Assembly: GCF_025567125.1 (NCBI RefSeq) | Contig: NZ_JAOQJI010000016.1 | Span: forward strand, 1-64,000 | Length of the DNA stretch: 64,000 nt | Direction of reading: 5' to 3' | Source of the DNA: Phocaeicola fibrisolvens | GTDB lineage: Bacteria > Bacteroidota > Bacteroidia > Bacteroidales > Bacteroidaceae | Part shown: positions 41,683 to 51,538 of the stretch, piece by piece | How positions within the stretch are numbered: the stretch's first letter is position 1 | How the letters are laid out: each line of letters opens with the position of its first letter | Notes under the pieces: generated by a model | Seen by the model: only the letters and a program-made list of their open reading frames with translations | Told to the model about the DNA's origin: nothing | Database searches by the model: none | Position numbers and translations under genes: made by a program

Positions 41683-43137
41683 ATGAAACTTAAGTTCTTG
41701 GCCGCATTCGGACTTGCAGCCACACTCTACAGTTGTGATGACACCACTACAGGTGTTGGTGAATTCGTGGCTGATGCAGATGAAATTACCGCATCGGCTC
41801 AAACATTCGAGGCCACTACACGTACATTAAAATATACGGACTTGAATGAAGAAGGTGTATTTTCTCGTACAAGTAATGCCTATCTGGGAAAATTTACCGA
41901 TCCCGACTTCGGTACTTACACCACGGACTTCATCACACAGATAAACTGTACGGAACAGTTTGAATTTCCGGAAACGATGCAAGATATTGTAGCCACCACG
42001 CTGGAACTATCATACTCCAGTTTCTTTGGCGACTCACTGGCACCTATGCGAGTGAGAGTGGATATGCTGAACCGGGAAATTGATGACAACGGCGAAGACT
42101 TGGGTTTATATTACACCTCGTACAATCCGGAAGATTTTTATGACAAAAATGGAGAAGCTTTGGCTGAACAGGATTATGCCGTACGTAACAATTCATGGAC
42201 CGATGAGCAAATTGATTCCATCAAAAGTGCCAATGGATATTATCCTCCTCTGATTATCGACTTGGACAAATCAAGCAAAGAAAAAGGAAAAGAAACATTC
42301 AGCGAATTCTTGAAAAGGAAATATATCGAGGATAAAAACAACTTCAAGGATTCTTACTCATTTATCCACAATGTACTACCTGGATTTTATGTGCATAACA
42401 CAAGTGGAGAAGGTTCCATTCTATATATTGGAGCTATCTGGCTGCGTATGAAAGTCAGCTATCTGGTAGAAAGTTCCTCTGGAAAAGTAGACTCTCTGGC
42501 ATATACTTCCATTCCTTTTGCGGCAACCAATGAAGTATATATGTCAACTCGATTGAGCAATTCAGCAGATGCACTGAACAGATTGAAAGCAGAAACTCAC
42601 AATACCTACTTAAAGACTCCAGCCGGACTTTGTACAGAAGTAAAACTCCCGCTGAAAGAAATGTATGAAGCTTTAGGAAATGATACACTGAATTCAGTAT
42701 CTATGTCATTCACCAAATACAAGAATATCAGTGAAACATCTCAAAACAGCCTTTATAAAATGGGTACCCCACAGAACTTACTGCTGATTCGAAAAAATGA
42801 AGTAAAAGACTTTTTTGAACAAAAGCAGAATTATGACAGTAAAACAACATTCCTAGGGACATACAACAGCACCACCAATTCTTATTCGTTCTCACAGGTG
42901 AACCGCTTAATCAGCCAAATATTCAGTGATATGAGAACAAAAGAAGAGCCGGCAGAAGGATGGGATACATACAATGCCATGGTATTAATTCCAGTAAAAA
43001 CTGAAACCGATTCACAAGGGAATACAATCGGACTTTCACACGACTTGGAAGTAAATTCAGCACGCTTGGTAGGAGGTGAAGAAGGTGAAAAAATCAGCAT
43101 GGAAGTGATTTACACAAGACCGAAATTCAACAAATAA
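41683..43137 (+). CDS. DUF4270 lipoprotein
   Basis: 484 residues. Signal peptide with lipobox-like LYSC (MKLKFLAAFGLAATLYSC) followed by DD, so probably surface or periplasm lipoprotein. The body is beta-rich (TYTTDFITQIN, EVYMSTRLSN) and matches the Bacteroidetes DUF4270 family. Function unknown. It lies 24 bases after the GT5-like gene and ends at a strong convergent hairpin. Codon use is AT-richer than the upstream genes, as is common for outer-membrane lipoproteins. Confidence 0.82.
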   Translation: MKLKFLAAFGLAATLYSCDDTTTGVGEFVADADEITASAQTFEATTRTLKYTDLNEEGVFSRTSNAYLGKFTDPDFGTYTTDFITQINCTEQFEFPETMQDIVATTLELSYSSFFGDSLAPMRVRVDMLNREIDDNGEDLGLYYTSYNPEDFYDKNGEALAEQDYAVRNNSWTDEQIDSIKSANGYYPPLIIDLDKSSKEKGKETFSEFLKRKYIEDKNNFKDSYSFIHNVLPGFYVHNTSGEGSILYIGAIWLRMKVSYLVESSSGKVDSLAYTSIPFAATNEVYMSTRLSNSADALNRLKAETHNTYLKTPAGLCTEVKLPLKEMYEALGNDTLNSVSMSFTKYKNISETSQNSLYKMGTPQNLLLIRKNEVKDFFEQKQNYDSKTTFLGTYNSTTNSYSFSQVNRLISQIFSDMRTKEEPAEGWDTYNAMVLIPVKTETDSQGNTIGLSHDLEVNSARLVGGEEGEKISMEVIYTRPKFNK

Positions 43138-43157
43138 ATTCATTTAAAACTATAAAT

Positions 43158-43192
43158 AAAAAATCCTGGAATGATTGATTCCAGGATTTTTT
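43158..43192. terminator. Convergent terminator between the DUF4270 and GH57 genes
   Basis: A 10-bp perfect stem AAATCCTGGA/TCCAGGATTT (43161-43170 with 43180-43189) with T runs on both strands serves both convergent genes. Confidence 0.9.
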
Positions 43193-43226
43193 ATTTTTCT
43201 ATCAGACTACAACTAACTACAATCTC

Positions 43227-44600
43227 TTATTTCTTTACGGTACTTTTCTTAGCTGTTGCCTTTTTAGCCGGAGCTTTCTTTGCAGCCGGAGCCTTTTCTG
43301 TCTGCTCCTTATCCGCCAACTCCGCTTTCAAATGCTTTACCTCGTCATTCAACTGTACCAGTTCTTCTTCCTGATTACGTATGGTAGTCAATAATGAATT
43401 CAATTCCTCATCTTCCATATCCACTGGATACAAAGAATTGACGCGAGCAATAAAGTCACCCAAAATATTCATGTAATTGGTGAACGCATCATACGGAGAA
43501 TCACAAATACCACGATCCAAAGCCACTCCCATCTGCTTGGTGGTCATGAAACGGAAATTATTGCTTGCCTGCAGGTAATCCCAGTCTTGCTTGATTCGAC
43601 GGTCTGAGCACAAGTGTACACGTTCTGCCACGCTGTAAAGCTTATCAAAAGCTTCACGCTGCATCACGTTACCCAACCATGGGCTAATATCACGCTCTTC
43701 GTCTACCCATGACATCGGATAAGGCACATCAATCATATCTACCGATTTCAGCTTAGTCACAATTTCTGAAGGAGTAGAGAACGTGATACCCTTCTGACGG
43801 GCACATTCAGGCAACGCTTTCAGGAATTCCAAAATATTGGAAGACAAGGGCTGGAAAATACCCAATGCAGAGAGTTCCATAAAAATATTGATGACCTGTT
43901 CGTTTTCCGGCAAAGAAGCAATCCAACCAATGTATTTATCGGCAAATAACGGATATTCGCTCCACTCACTGTTGGAGAAACGCAAGCTGATATCGTCAGA
44001 CAACTTAAAGTCACGAAGCAACAGTTTCAGATTCGGATTCTCAGCGCAATGATACAAGTAGTGAGGACTCTTCCAGCCCAATACATGTTTCGCACCTTCA
44101 GCCAACATTCCTTTGAAACCCATATCGGCTACAATGCCTCCAATTTCGTTATCGTAAATCAAACTGGAATTACGGAATACCTTAGGTTCCTGACCGAAAT
44201 AATCCTTAATTTTCACACGCATACGTTCTACTTCTTCCCGGAAGCAGGTTTCATTCTTCAAAGAAGACAAGCCGTGTGAATAAGGCTCGCAAAGGAACTC
44301 GCAGCAACCGGTTGCATTCAACTCATGCAATAGTTCAATGACTGCAGGCGCATGAATCTCCAACTGTTCCAAAGCAACTCCTGAAATAGACAATGCGACC
44401 TTAAATGCTCCATTTGACGCTTTTGCCATTTCAATCAGGGTTTTCAAAGCAGGAATATAAGAGCGTTCAGCCACTTCATTCATACCCTGCTCATTGGCAT
44501 AATCATCGTAATAATAATGTTCCGAACCGATTTCAAAGAAACGATAACGTTTCAGATGAATAATCTGGTGTATTTCAAAGTAAAGACAAATTGTTTTCAT
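43227..44600 (-). CDS. GH57 family glycoside hydrolase with lysine/alanine-rich tail
   Basis: 457 residues, no signal peptide. The GH57 barrel has ICLYFEIHQIIHLKRYRFF at the start, CEFLCEPYSHGLSSL near 100 (nucleophile region) and the acidic FKLSDDISLRFSN near 200. It probably acts on alpha-glucans such as glycogen in the cytoplasm. After about residue 400 come a predicted coiled coil (EEELVQLNDEVKHLKAELADKE) and a histone-H1-like tail made of KKAPA/KKATA units. It is last in the debranching enzyme-GT4-GH57 operon, 15 bases after the GT4 gene. Confidence 0.88.
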   Translation of the reverse strand: MKTICLYFEIHQIIHLKRYRFFEIGSEHYYYDDYANEQGMNEVAERSYIPALKTLIEMAKASNGAFKVALSISGVALEQLEIHAPAVIELLHELNATGCCEFLCEPYSHGLSSLKNETCFREEVERMRVKIKDYFGQEPKVFRNSSLIYDNEIGGIVADMGFKGMLAEGAKHVLGWKSPHYLYHCAENPNLKLLLRDFKLSDDISLRFSNSEWSEYPLFADKYIGWIASLPENEQVINIFMELSALGIFQPLSSNILEFLKALPECARQKGITFSTPSEIVTKLKSVDMIDVPYPMSWVDEERDISPWLGNVMQREAFDKLYSVAERVHLCSDRRIKQDWDYLQASNNFRFMTTKQMGVALDRGICDSPYDAFTNYMNILGDFIARVNSLYPVDMEDEELNSLLTTIRNQEEELVQLNDEVKHLKAELADKEQTEKAPAAKKAPAKKATAKKSTVKK

Positions 44601-44615
44601 ATCGTATTGCTGTTT

Positions 44616-45887
44616 TTATTTACCATAATTTTTTAAGACTTGCTCGTAAAGTCCACGAATCTTCACGCCGACCTTCTCCCATACAATACCATCCACTTCT
44701 TTCTTTCCTTCATCGCGGAGATATTCATACAATGAATCATTGGTACAAATAGAATGGATGGCATCTGCCATGGCATGTATATCCCAATAATCGGTTTTTA
44801 TGCACTTGGAAAGGATTTCTGCACAACCAGACTGTTTGGAAATAATCGTCGGTACACAACACTGCATAGCTTCCAACGGCGAAATACCAAACGGCTCGGA
44901 TACCGAAGGCATGATATATACATCGCTCAACTTCAAAACCTCATACACCTGTTTTCCTTTCATGAATCCCGGGAAATGGAATCGGTCGGCAATACCTCTT
45001 TCCGCCGCCAGGCGAATCATGGCATTCATCATGTCACCGCTTCCAGCCATCACAAAACGTACATTACGGGCGCGTTTCAAAACCATAGCGGCAGCTTCCA
45101 CAAAATATTCCGGTCCCTTTTGCATAGTGATACGCCCCAAGAAGGTCACAATCTTCTCTTTGGGGTTCTTCTTTACCTGGATATCCTGAATCTCCTTAGA
45201 AAGCGGAGATACGGCATTGTGTACGGTAAATACCTTGCGAGGATCCTGATAATATTTATTGATTACGGTCTGACGGGTAAGCTCGCTCACACACATGATG
45301 CAATCTGCATGATCCATACCGTTCTTCTCTATAGAATAGACTGTAGGATTTACATTGCCTCTACTACGGTCAAAGTCTGTAGCATGTACATGAATAACCA
45401 GCGGCTTTCCTGATACCTGCTTTGCATGGATACCTGCTGGATAAGTCAGCCAATCATGTGAATGAATGATATCAAACTGTTGCTGACGGGCCACTACCCC
45501 GGCCACGATAGAATAGTTATTAATTTCTTCATGCAAATTATCCGGGTATCTTCCTGAAAATTCCAAACAGCCCAAATCATTCGTGTGCATGTAATTGAAA
45601 TCCGCATAAATATGATCACGCAAATCATAGTAAAGCTGTGGGTCCATATAACTCCCCACTCTGTCTTTTACGTAATCCCATTGTACGTCACGCCACACAA
45701 TGGGCACGCTGTTCATTCCTATGATACGTAAAAAACTCTGATCTTCATCTCCCCAAGGTTTCGGAATACAGAAAGTAATTTCCATATCCTGCTGCTGGGC
45801 AAGTCCATGAGTCAATCCATAACTGGCTGTGCCTAATCCTCCTAAAATATGAGGAGGAAATTCCCAACCAAACATCAAAACTTTCAT
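44616..45887 (-). CDS. GT4 glycosyltransferase, probable glycogen synthase
   Basis: 423 residues, GT-B fold. N-terminal MFGWEFPPHILGGLGTASYGL carries the glycine-rich loop. The C-terminal nucleotide-sugar site includes FLGRITMQKGPEYFVEAAAMV near 240 and PSVSEPFGISPLEAMQC (E-x7-E type) near 325-341. Family GT4 members in this conserved operon are taken as glycogen synthases in Bacteroides. It lies between the debranching enzyme (14 bases upstream) and GH57, so an alpha-glucan role is well supported. Confidence 0.88.
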   Translation of the reverse strand: MKVLMFGWEFPPHILGGLGTASYGLTHGLAQQQDMEITFCIPKPWGDEDQSFLRIIGMNSVPIVWRDVQWDYVKDRVGSYMDPQLYYDLRDHIYADFNYMHTNDLGCLEFSGRYPDNLHEEINNYSIVAGVVARQQQFDIIHSHDWLTYPAGIHAKQVSGKPLVIHVHATDFDRSRGNVNPTVYSIEKNGMDHADCIMCVSELTRQTVINKYYQDPRKVFTVHNAVSPLSKEIQDIQVKKNPKEKIVTFLGRITMQKGPEYFVEAAAMVLKRARNVRFVMAGSGDMMNAMIRLAAERGIADRFHFPGFMKGKQVYEVLKLSDVYIMPSVSEPFGISPLEAMQCCVPTIISKQSGCAEILSKCIKTDYWDIHAMADAIHSICTNDSLYEYLRDEGKKEVDGIVWEKVGVKIRGLYEQVLKNYGK

Positions 45888-45901
45888 ACAAACTCCTCCT
45901 C

Positions 45902-47839
45902 TTATTGATTGTTATATTTCTCCAACAAATTCAATGTACGTAAAATCTCAGCTACATTCATCGCAAACGAAATGGCACCTCTTCCCTGGAAAGGTGGATT
46001 GCCATCAAACAATTCTGGTATGGAACCTATACAATGACAAGTCATCTGGTCCTCGTAACTAATCAACTGACGCTCTGCAAAAGAAATTGCACTCCGCTTA
46101 TAAATACGCAAGTAAGCTTCCAGATAGAAACCCTCCAACCAAGGCCATGCAGTCCCCTGGTGATATGCATAATCGCGCTGAAGTTGAGGACCTACATAAT
46201 TCGGATTATAACCGCCACTCTTCGGACTCAGAGAACGAAGACCCTTCGGAGTAAGCAATTCTTTGGTTACAATATCAATCACCCCTTTCTTCTGTTTGGA
46301 GTCGAGCGGAGAGTAATCGAATGCTGCCGCGAAAATCATATTCGGACGTACACTCCAATCCATCATATCTCCGTCTACATAATCCAACAAATAGCCATAT
46401 TCATTCAAAAAAGTATGTATAAAAGAAGGAGCGGCTTTCTCCGAGAACTGGTGTAAATATGCAGCAAAGCCCTCGTCCCCAGCAAGTAAATCAGCTACGA
46501 AACAGAGGGCATTATACCATAACGCATTAAATTCTACTACATATCCCGTTCGGGCCACCACCGGACGTCCATTGACTGTAGAATTCATCCACGTGACCAC
46601 TTTTTCTTTTCCATTTGTATAAACCAAACCATTATCGTGTACCGCCAAATTTGGATGTTTGCTACCGGCAAGATATTCCATCACGTCTTTCAACAATTTC
46701 CCATACTTCATTCTTGCCTCATCCCATGACACCATCTTGGCATATTGCTGTATGGCCCATACCATCCATAAAAGTACATCCGGATGTTCAATTTCCGTCA
46801 CCTTAAGATGAATGTCTTTTCCTTCCATAAATGAATAAACAGCTTTTATGGCAGTATCCATTATCATTTCAAACTTACCCACCTCTCCAATAGAAAGAGT
46901 CAGTCCTGGCAAAGAGATAAACATGTCGCGTGCACGACATTTAAACCAAGGATATCCAGCCAAAATGTAGGATTCACCTTCCTGTTTATTTAGGAACTGA
47001 TGAGCAGAGTTAATCAAACAGTTCTTAAAATTATTACGTGGAGTACGCTGCTCCACTTCGGCCACGAACAAAGCATTTAAAGAAAGTGTTTCTATCGGAG
47101 AAACCCCACCAGAAAATGTGACAGATTCACCCTTTTTGATACTAACTTCAAAATAGCCCGGAACATATAAATCTTCATTGAAATCATATCCCCGTTCACG
47201 CTCCTTGGGATATTCAATACCTCTATACCAGTCCGGATGGAAACAGAATTCATTTTCTTTACTCAACTGCATGTAAAGCTCCGGATATCCGGGATACATA
47301 CAAGTCTTGATTCCATTCTCCACAAGATCATAATGACGGCTGGCTTGTGCATTTTCATGAGTATACTGACGCACACTCCGAAATGCCAAATAAGGACGAA
47401 GGCGAAGAGTCGTTTCAGAATGTGCATCCATCAATGTATACCGAATCAATATACGGTTTTCATGATGTACAAAAACCTTCTCCTTCTTCAATACTACTCC
47501 TCCGACACGATAAATTGTAGTCGGAACTTTCTCACATTCAAATTCTCGGATGTACTTATGACCTCTTGGACTGAAATTATCACCTCCATACTTGTGCAAA
47601 CCCAAATTAAATTCTGCACCATGCTGAATGACCGTTTCATCCAAAGAAGAAAGCAATACATGATTTTCATCGTCCAACTCAGGCACCGGTATTACCAGCA
47701 AACCATGATACTTGCGGGTATTACAGTCAACGATAGTCGAACAATGATATGCCCCCGAGCGATTCGTACGAAGAATTTCTCTAGTCAGAGTTTCTTCCAG
47801 ATTTGTCATTATAGTTTTGTCAAATCGTAAATAACTCAT
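45902..47839 (-). CDS. Glycogen debranching enzyme (amylo-alpha-1,6-glucosidase)
   Basis: 645 residues, bacterial GDE family. The N-terminal GDE_N domain (RTNRSGAYHCSTIVDCNTRKYHGLLV near 25-50) is followed by a (alpha/alpha)6 barrel with GYPWFKCRARDMFISLPGL near 300 and QGTAWPWLEGFYLEAYL near 567. It removes alpha-1,6 branches from glycogen. It is first of the three-gene operon with GT4 and GH57. Cytoplasmic: no signal peptide. The N-terminal start at 47839 (MSYLRFDKT) is supported by a -7 element at 47992-47999. Confidence 0.92.
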   Translation of the reverse strand: MSYLRFDKTIMTNLEETLTREILRTNRSGAYHCSTIVDCNTRKYHGLLVIPVPELDDENHVLLSSLDETVIQHGAEFNLGLHKYGGDNFSPRGHKYIREFECEKVPTTIYRVGGVVLKKEKVFVHHENRILIRYTLMDAHSETTLRLRPYLAFRSVRQYTHENAQASRHYDLVENGIKTCMYPGYPELYMQLSKENEFCFHPDWYRGIEYPKERERGYDFNEDLYVPGYFEVSIKKGESVTFSGGVSPIETLSLNALFVAEVEQRTPRNNFKNCLINSAHQFLNKQEGESYILAGYPWFKCRARDMFISLPGLTLSIGEVGKFEMIMDTAIKAVYSFMEGKDIHLKVTEIEHPDVLLWMVWAIQQYAKMVSWDEARMKYGKLLKDVMEYLAGSKHPNLAVHDNGLVYTNGKEKVVTWMNSTVNGRPVVARTGYVVEFNALWYNALCFVADLLAGDEGFAAYLHQFSEKAAPSFIHTFLNEYGYLLDYVDGDMMDWSVRPNMIFAAAFDYSPLDSKQKKGVIDIVTKELLTPKGLRSLSPKSGGYNPNYVGPQLQRDYAYHQGTAWPWLEGFYLEAYLRIYKRSAISFAERQLISYEDQMTCHCIGSIPELFDGNPPFQGRGAISFAMNVAEILRTLNLLEKYNNQ

Positions 47840-48053
47840 AGTTGTATATTAAGGTTATAAATTAATATTCGTTCTAAAAAGATGTTATATTTATTTCACC
47901 TCAAAATTAATGATTAAAAACTAATAGCAAAACCAAATTGCCTTTTTTTTGCCGTTAAATCCTCTTTTTTCTACAAAAAACATCTTTAAGCCAAATATAA
48001 GCCTACAAATGCCTCACACGCATATATAAAGCATTTCAATCAGTCCCATAAAG
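47840..48053. other. AT-rich intergenic region upstream of the debranching enzyme gene
   Basis: About 210 bases hold a possible -7 element for the glycogen operon, with a long untranslated leader (about 150 bases). No ORF, RNA gene or repeat was recognised. Confidence 0.5.
47992..47999 (-). promoter_or_regulatory. Possible -7 element for the glycogen operon
   Basis: The minus strand reads TATATTTG (TAnnTTTG), 153 bases upstream of the start. The distance makes it tentative. Confidence 0.35.
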
Positions 48054-48101
48054 CATAAAAAATCGTCTGACACCCCCTCCCGAAGATAAGGGTGTCAGAC
48101 G
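48054..48101 (-). terminator. Terminator of serS
   Basis: An 11-bp perfect stem (48064-48074 with 48091-48101, arm CGTCTGACACC) is followed on the minus strand by ATTTTTTATG. It begins 36 bases past the serS stop. Confidence 0.9.
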
Positions 48102-48137
48102 ACATCACTCAAATATTAAAAGACTTACTTATTCTTA

Positions 48138-49412
48138 TCAATCTATTATGTCAAAGCCACAATACGGAACGAGTGCCTTCGGAATGCGAATACCTTCCGG
48201 AGTCTGATTATTTTCAAGCAATGCAGCTACAATACGCGGCAAAGCCAAAGCAGAACCATTCAACGTATGACAGAGTTCAGTTTTCTTATCGGCTGTACGA
48301 TAACGGCATTTCAAACGATTAGCTTGATAAGTATCAAAATTAGAAACAGAGCTTACTTCCAACCAACGTTTCTGTGCTTCAGAATATACTTCAAAATCAA
48401 AGCAAAGTGCTGCCGTAAAACTCATATCCCCTCCACAAAGGCGAAGAATTCTATAAGGAAGTTCTAGTTTTTTCAACAAGCCTTCCACATGGTCCAACAT
48501 TTCTTGATGAGATTGTTTTGAATGTTCCGGCTTATCAATTCGTACCAATTCCACTTTAGAAAACTCATGCAGACGATTCAAACCACGCACATCCTTTCCA
48601 TAAGAACCGGCCTCACGACGGAAACATTGCGTATATGCACAGTTCTTAATTGGAAGCTGTTTCTCGTCCAAAATCACATCACGATAAATATTGGTGACCG
48701 GGACTTCAGCTGTCGGAATCAGATACAAATCATCCAAATCACAATGATACATCTGTGCCTCTTTATCTGGCAATTGCCCCGTACCATAACCAGAAGCCGC
48801 ATTGACTACTGTAGGAGGCATTATTTCTTCATATCCTGCTGCACGAGCCTCATCCAAGAAGAAATTAATCAAAGCACGTTGCAAACGCGCTCCTTTTCCT
48901 TTATATACAGGAAAACCAGCTCCTGTAATCTTTACACCAAGATCAAAATCTATCAAATCATATTTTTTTGCAAGTTCCCAATGAGGCAGTGCATCTTTTG
49001 GAAGTTCAGTCTCCATCCCTCCCATCTTTTCTACTACATTGTCTTCTGCACCAAAACCTTCTGGTACGCTCTCATAAGGAACATTCGGAATAGTATAAAG
49101 CAAATTCTGCATATCTTCTGCCGCCTTATCCATTTCTGCCTGCAGATTCTTGCTAACTTCCTTAATCTCAGCTACACGAGCCTTGGCAGCTTCAGCTTCC
49201 TCCTTCTTTCCTTCTTTCATCAACGCACCAATAGCTTTCGATGTAGAATTCACTTCTGAAAGATTTTTATCTAATTGATTCTGTGCACTACGTCTCTGAT
49301 CATTCAATTCAAGCACTTTGGCAATTGTTTCTTTTGCATTAGCAAAATGCTTTTTTTCCAATCCACGAATAACCTTGTCGGTATCTTCTGTAATCTGTTT
49401 AATGGTAAGCAT
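48138..49412 (-). CDS. serS: Seryl-tRNA synthetase
   Basis: 424 residues, class II aminoacyl-tRNA synthetase. The N-terminal coiled-coil arm (about 28-110) binds the long variable arm of tRNA-Ser. Motif 2 is FRREAGSYGKDVRGLNRLHEFSKVE near 268, and motif 3 GSALALPRIVAALLENNQTPEGIRIP near 385. It starts at MLTIKQITED and has its own promoter and terminator. Confidence 0.97.
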   Translation of the reverse strand: MLTIKQITEDTDKVIRGLEKKHFANAKETIAKVLELNDQRRSAQNQLDKNLSEVNSTSKAIGALMKEGKKEEAEAAKARVAEIKEVSKNLQAEMDKAAEDMQNLLYTIPNVPYESVPEGFGAEDNVVEKMGGMETELPKDALPHWELAKKYDLIDFDLGVKITGAGFPVYKGKGARLQRALINFFLDEARAAGYEEIMPPTVVNAASGYGTGQLPDKEAQMYHCDLDDLYLIPTAEVPVTNIYRDVILDEKQLPIKNCAYTQCFRREAGSYGKDVRGLNRLHEFSKVELVRIDKPEHSKQSHQEMLDHVEGLLKKLELPYRILRLCGGDMSFTAALCFDFEVYSEAQKRWLEVSSVSNFDTYQANRLKCRYRTADKKTELCHTLNGSALALPRIVAALLENNQTPEGIRIPKALVPYCGFDIID

Positions 49413-49453
49413 ATCTTTTTACTTTTTAGTATAATCCTCACTCTTTTGTGTTG

Positions 49454-49461
49454 CAAAGATA
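49454..49461 (-). promoter_or_regulatory. -7 element for serS
   Basis: The minus strand reads TATCTTTG (TAnnTTTG), 42 bases upstream of the start codon. Confidence 0.6.
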
Positions 49462-49513
49462 TAGTTTTTTATTTGAATACGTAAACAGATGTCTCGTATA
49501 AAATCAGTTCCTT

Positions 49514-50710
49514 CTAGAAAACAGGAAGAGTGTAAACCAATCCCAATGAGATTCGCTGATGATTGTAACTTTCTGCTCCCCATCGACGAGCTCTCTCCGT
49601 CAAATGTACATTTTTATATAATAGGTGCAAATAACAAAGCAGTTCACTGTTTTTCAATGGATAATACTCAGCACAAAGCTGTGCATTCCAAACCCGACGA
49701 TAAGTACCCGCCGAGATATTGCCGGATGATTTAAACACATTGCCCTGTTCATAGACTCCCTTCACGTATACATTCCAATGAGAAGCTACCCGATAATCTA
49801 AATTAAAAATGGTCGTGAAGTAATCCACATCCGACAAAGTCTGCCCTGCTCCATCCTGTACGGTCACTCCACTAATCAATCCTTTCGAATCAATTCCTTC
49901 ACGGGAATACATAAAATCAATATACCCCAAAAAAGGCTTCTTGTCCCATACATTACCGCAGGTAAAATAAAAGACATTTTTATTTTTGGCCAACTGCCCA
50001 TACGAAAGAGAATAACGAAGCTGCATGGCATGATTTACAAAATATCCGTCCCAGTTTACTGTAGCCAGCAAAGGTATTTTGGTCGGCTCCACCCCTTCAG
50101 GCAAACCGTACATGAACTGATCATTGCTGTCACCATTCCGATTATTAGTTAACTGAAAATTGAATTCATGACTGTCGTTCATTTTATAAGCCACATTCAA
50201 ACCTGCCTGATAACAAGGTATCGTATTGTTAAAATCAGAATAATGTCGCACTTTAATGGCATTCACCCAGCACTCATACCCACTGAACTGTACAGGCTGC
50301 TTTCCTGCAGTCAACTTCCACTTATCATTCAACTGCCAACCTACCATGGCCAGTTCCACCGACCCGGAAAGATTGTCCAAAGGAATATTTGGCGTTGTGT
50401 ACTGATTCAAGGACTGGCGGAAATGATACGTAAATTTCTCATGGAATCCTCCCAGCACTTCCAAACGAATACGCTGCACCTTGAAAGCTGCCTCATCCAG
50501 TTCTCCATTCTGAAAAGACGCATCCACTGCCGAGCAGAACTGGATATTCATATCTGCCCAATCGACTTTTCGCTGACCGTCGGTCAACCGTTCCAACAAG
50601 GATTCTTCCCCAAAAGATATCATCGGTTCACTCTGTGCGGCTGCCATTGTCACTCCTCCCAACCACAGACCTAAGATGATACCACTCCGTTTCATGTATT
50701 TTTTTACCAT
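49514..50710 (-). CDS. Outer-membrane porin (phosphate-selective porin O/P-like)
   Basis: 398 residues with a signal peptide (ends GVTMAAAQ) and porin-type alternating strands, ending in GLVYTLPVF with a terminal Phe. AFKVQRIRLEVLGGFHEKFTYHFRQSLNQ resembles the OprO/OprP/DcaP-like N-terminal barrel. It is last in the miaA-lipid kinase-kdsA operon. Substrate unknown; it is unrelated in sequence to the pst porin at 31-32 kb beyond the fold. I take 50710 (MVKKYMKRSG) because an AGGA precedes it; 50695 is the alternative. Confidence 0.78.
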   Translation of the reverse strand: MVKKYMKRSGIILGLWLGGVTMAAAQSEPMISFGEESLLERLTDGQRKVDWADMNIQFCSAVDASFQNGELDEAAFKVQRIRLEVLGGFHEKFTYHFRQSLNQYTTPNIPLDNLSGSVELAMVGWQLNDKWKLTAGKQPVQFSGYECWVNAIKVRHYSDFNNTIPCYQAGLNVAYKMNDSHEFNFQLTNNRNGDSNDQFMYGLPEGVEPTKIPLLATVNWDGYFVNHAMQLRYSLSYGQLAKNKNVFYFTCGNVWDKKPFLGYIDFMYSREGIDSKGLISGVTVQDGAGQTLSDVDYFTTIFNLDYRVASHWNVYVKGVYEQGNVFKSSGNISAGTYRRVWNAQLCAEYYPLKNSELLCYLHLLYKNVHLTERARRWGAESYNHQRISLGLVYTLPVF

Positions 50711-50733
50711 GTTCCTGAACCGCCACATAAAGA

Positions 50734-51537
50734 TTACAGACTTTGGCGAATACGAACCAATTTTACAAGCAAGTCTTCCAGCAAATCCAACTTCAACATG
50801 TTGGCTCCATCACTTTTTGCCTTCGAGGGATCCTCATGCGTCTCCATAAACAAGCCATCCACTCCCACAGCCACTCCTGCTTTTGCCATCGTTTCGATGA
50901 GCTGCGGCATTCCTCCAGTCACACCTGAAGTTTGATTGGGCTGCTGCAAAGAATGAGTTACATCCAATATCACCGGATGGCCGAACGACTGCATCTCAGG
51001 TATACCTCTGTAATCCACAATCAAATCCTGATACCCAAATGTCGTTCCACGTTCTGTCAACATCACCTGGTCGTTTCCTGCCTCTACCACCTTATCTGCC
51101 GCAAACCGCATGGCTGCCGGTGAAAGAAACTGCCCCTTCTTGATATTGACTATCTTTCCCGTACGGGCAGCCGCTACCAGCAAATCAGTCTGTCGACAAA
51201 GGAAAGCGGGAATCTGCAAAACATCCACATATTCAGCAGCCATTTCTGCTTCCGGTTCCGTATGAATATCCGTCACGACAGGTACATCAAACGTATTCCG
51301 CACTTTTGCCAGAATCTTCAGTGCCTTTTCATCTCCAATGCCCGTAAAAGAATCCAGTCGCGACCGATTCGCTTTCCGATAGGACCCTTTAAATACATAA
51401 GGAATATGCAACTTATCCGTAATCTTCACAATCCGTTCCGCAATACGAAGAGCCATATCCTCTCCTTCTATTACACACGGTCCTGCCAGCAGGAAAAACA
51501 TATCTTTTCGCTTTAAATCAGAAATATTCTTTATCAT
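50734..51537 (-). CDS. kdsA: 3-Deoxy-8-phosphooctulonate synthase
   Basis: 267 residues. It condenses PEP with arabinose-5-phosphate to Kdo-8-phosphate for the lipopolysaccharide inner core. Landmarks: LLAGPCVIEGEDMALRIAE near 17, FKGSYRKANRSRLDSFTG near 49-66 and VDGLFMETHEDPSKAKSDGANM near 230. It starts 1 base after the lipid kinase stop codon, so translation is coupled. kdsB, kdsC and kdsD are not in the window. Confidence 0.96.
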   Translation of the reverse strand: MIKNISDLKRKDMFFLLAGPCVIEGEDMALRIAERIVKITDKLHIPYVFKGSYRKANRSRLDSFTGIGDEKALKILAKVRNTFDVPVVTDIHTEPEAEMAAEYVDVLQIPAFLCRQTDLLVAAARTGKIVNIKKGQFLSPAAMRFAADKVVEAGNDQVMLTERGTTFGYQDLIVDYRGIPEMQSFGHPVILDVTHSLQQPNQTSGVTGGMPQLIETMAKAGVAVGVDGLFMETHEDPSKAKSDGANMLKLDLLEDLLVKLVRIRQSL

Positions 51538-51538
51538 A

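Noticed and set aside
47840..48137. tRNA or riboswitch in the gap before the glycogen operon
   Set aside because: The sequence is AT-rich without cloverleaf or conserved riboswitch elements; only a possible -7 box and the serS terminator are present.
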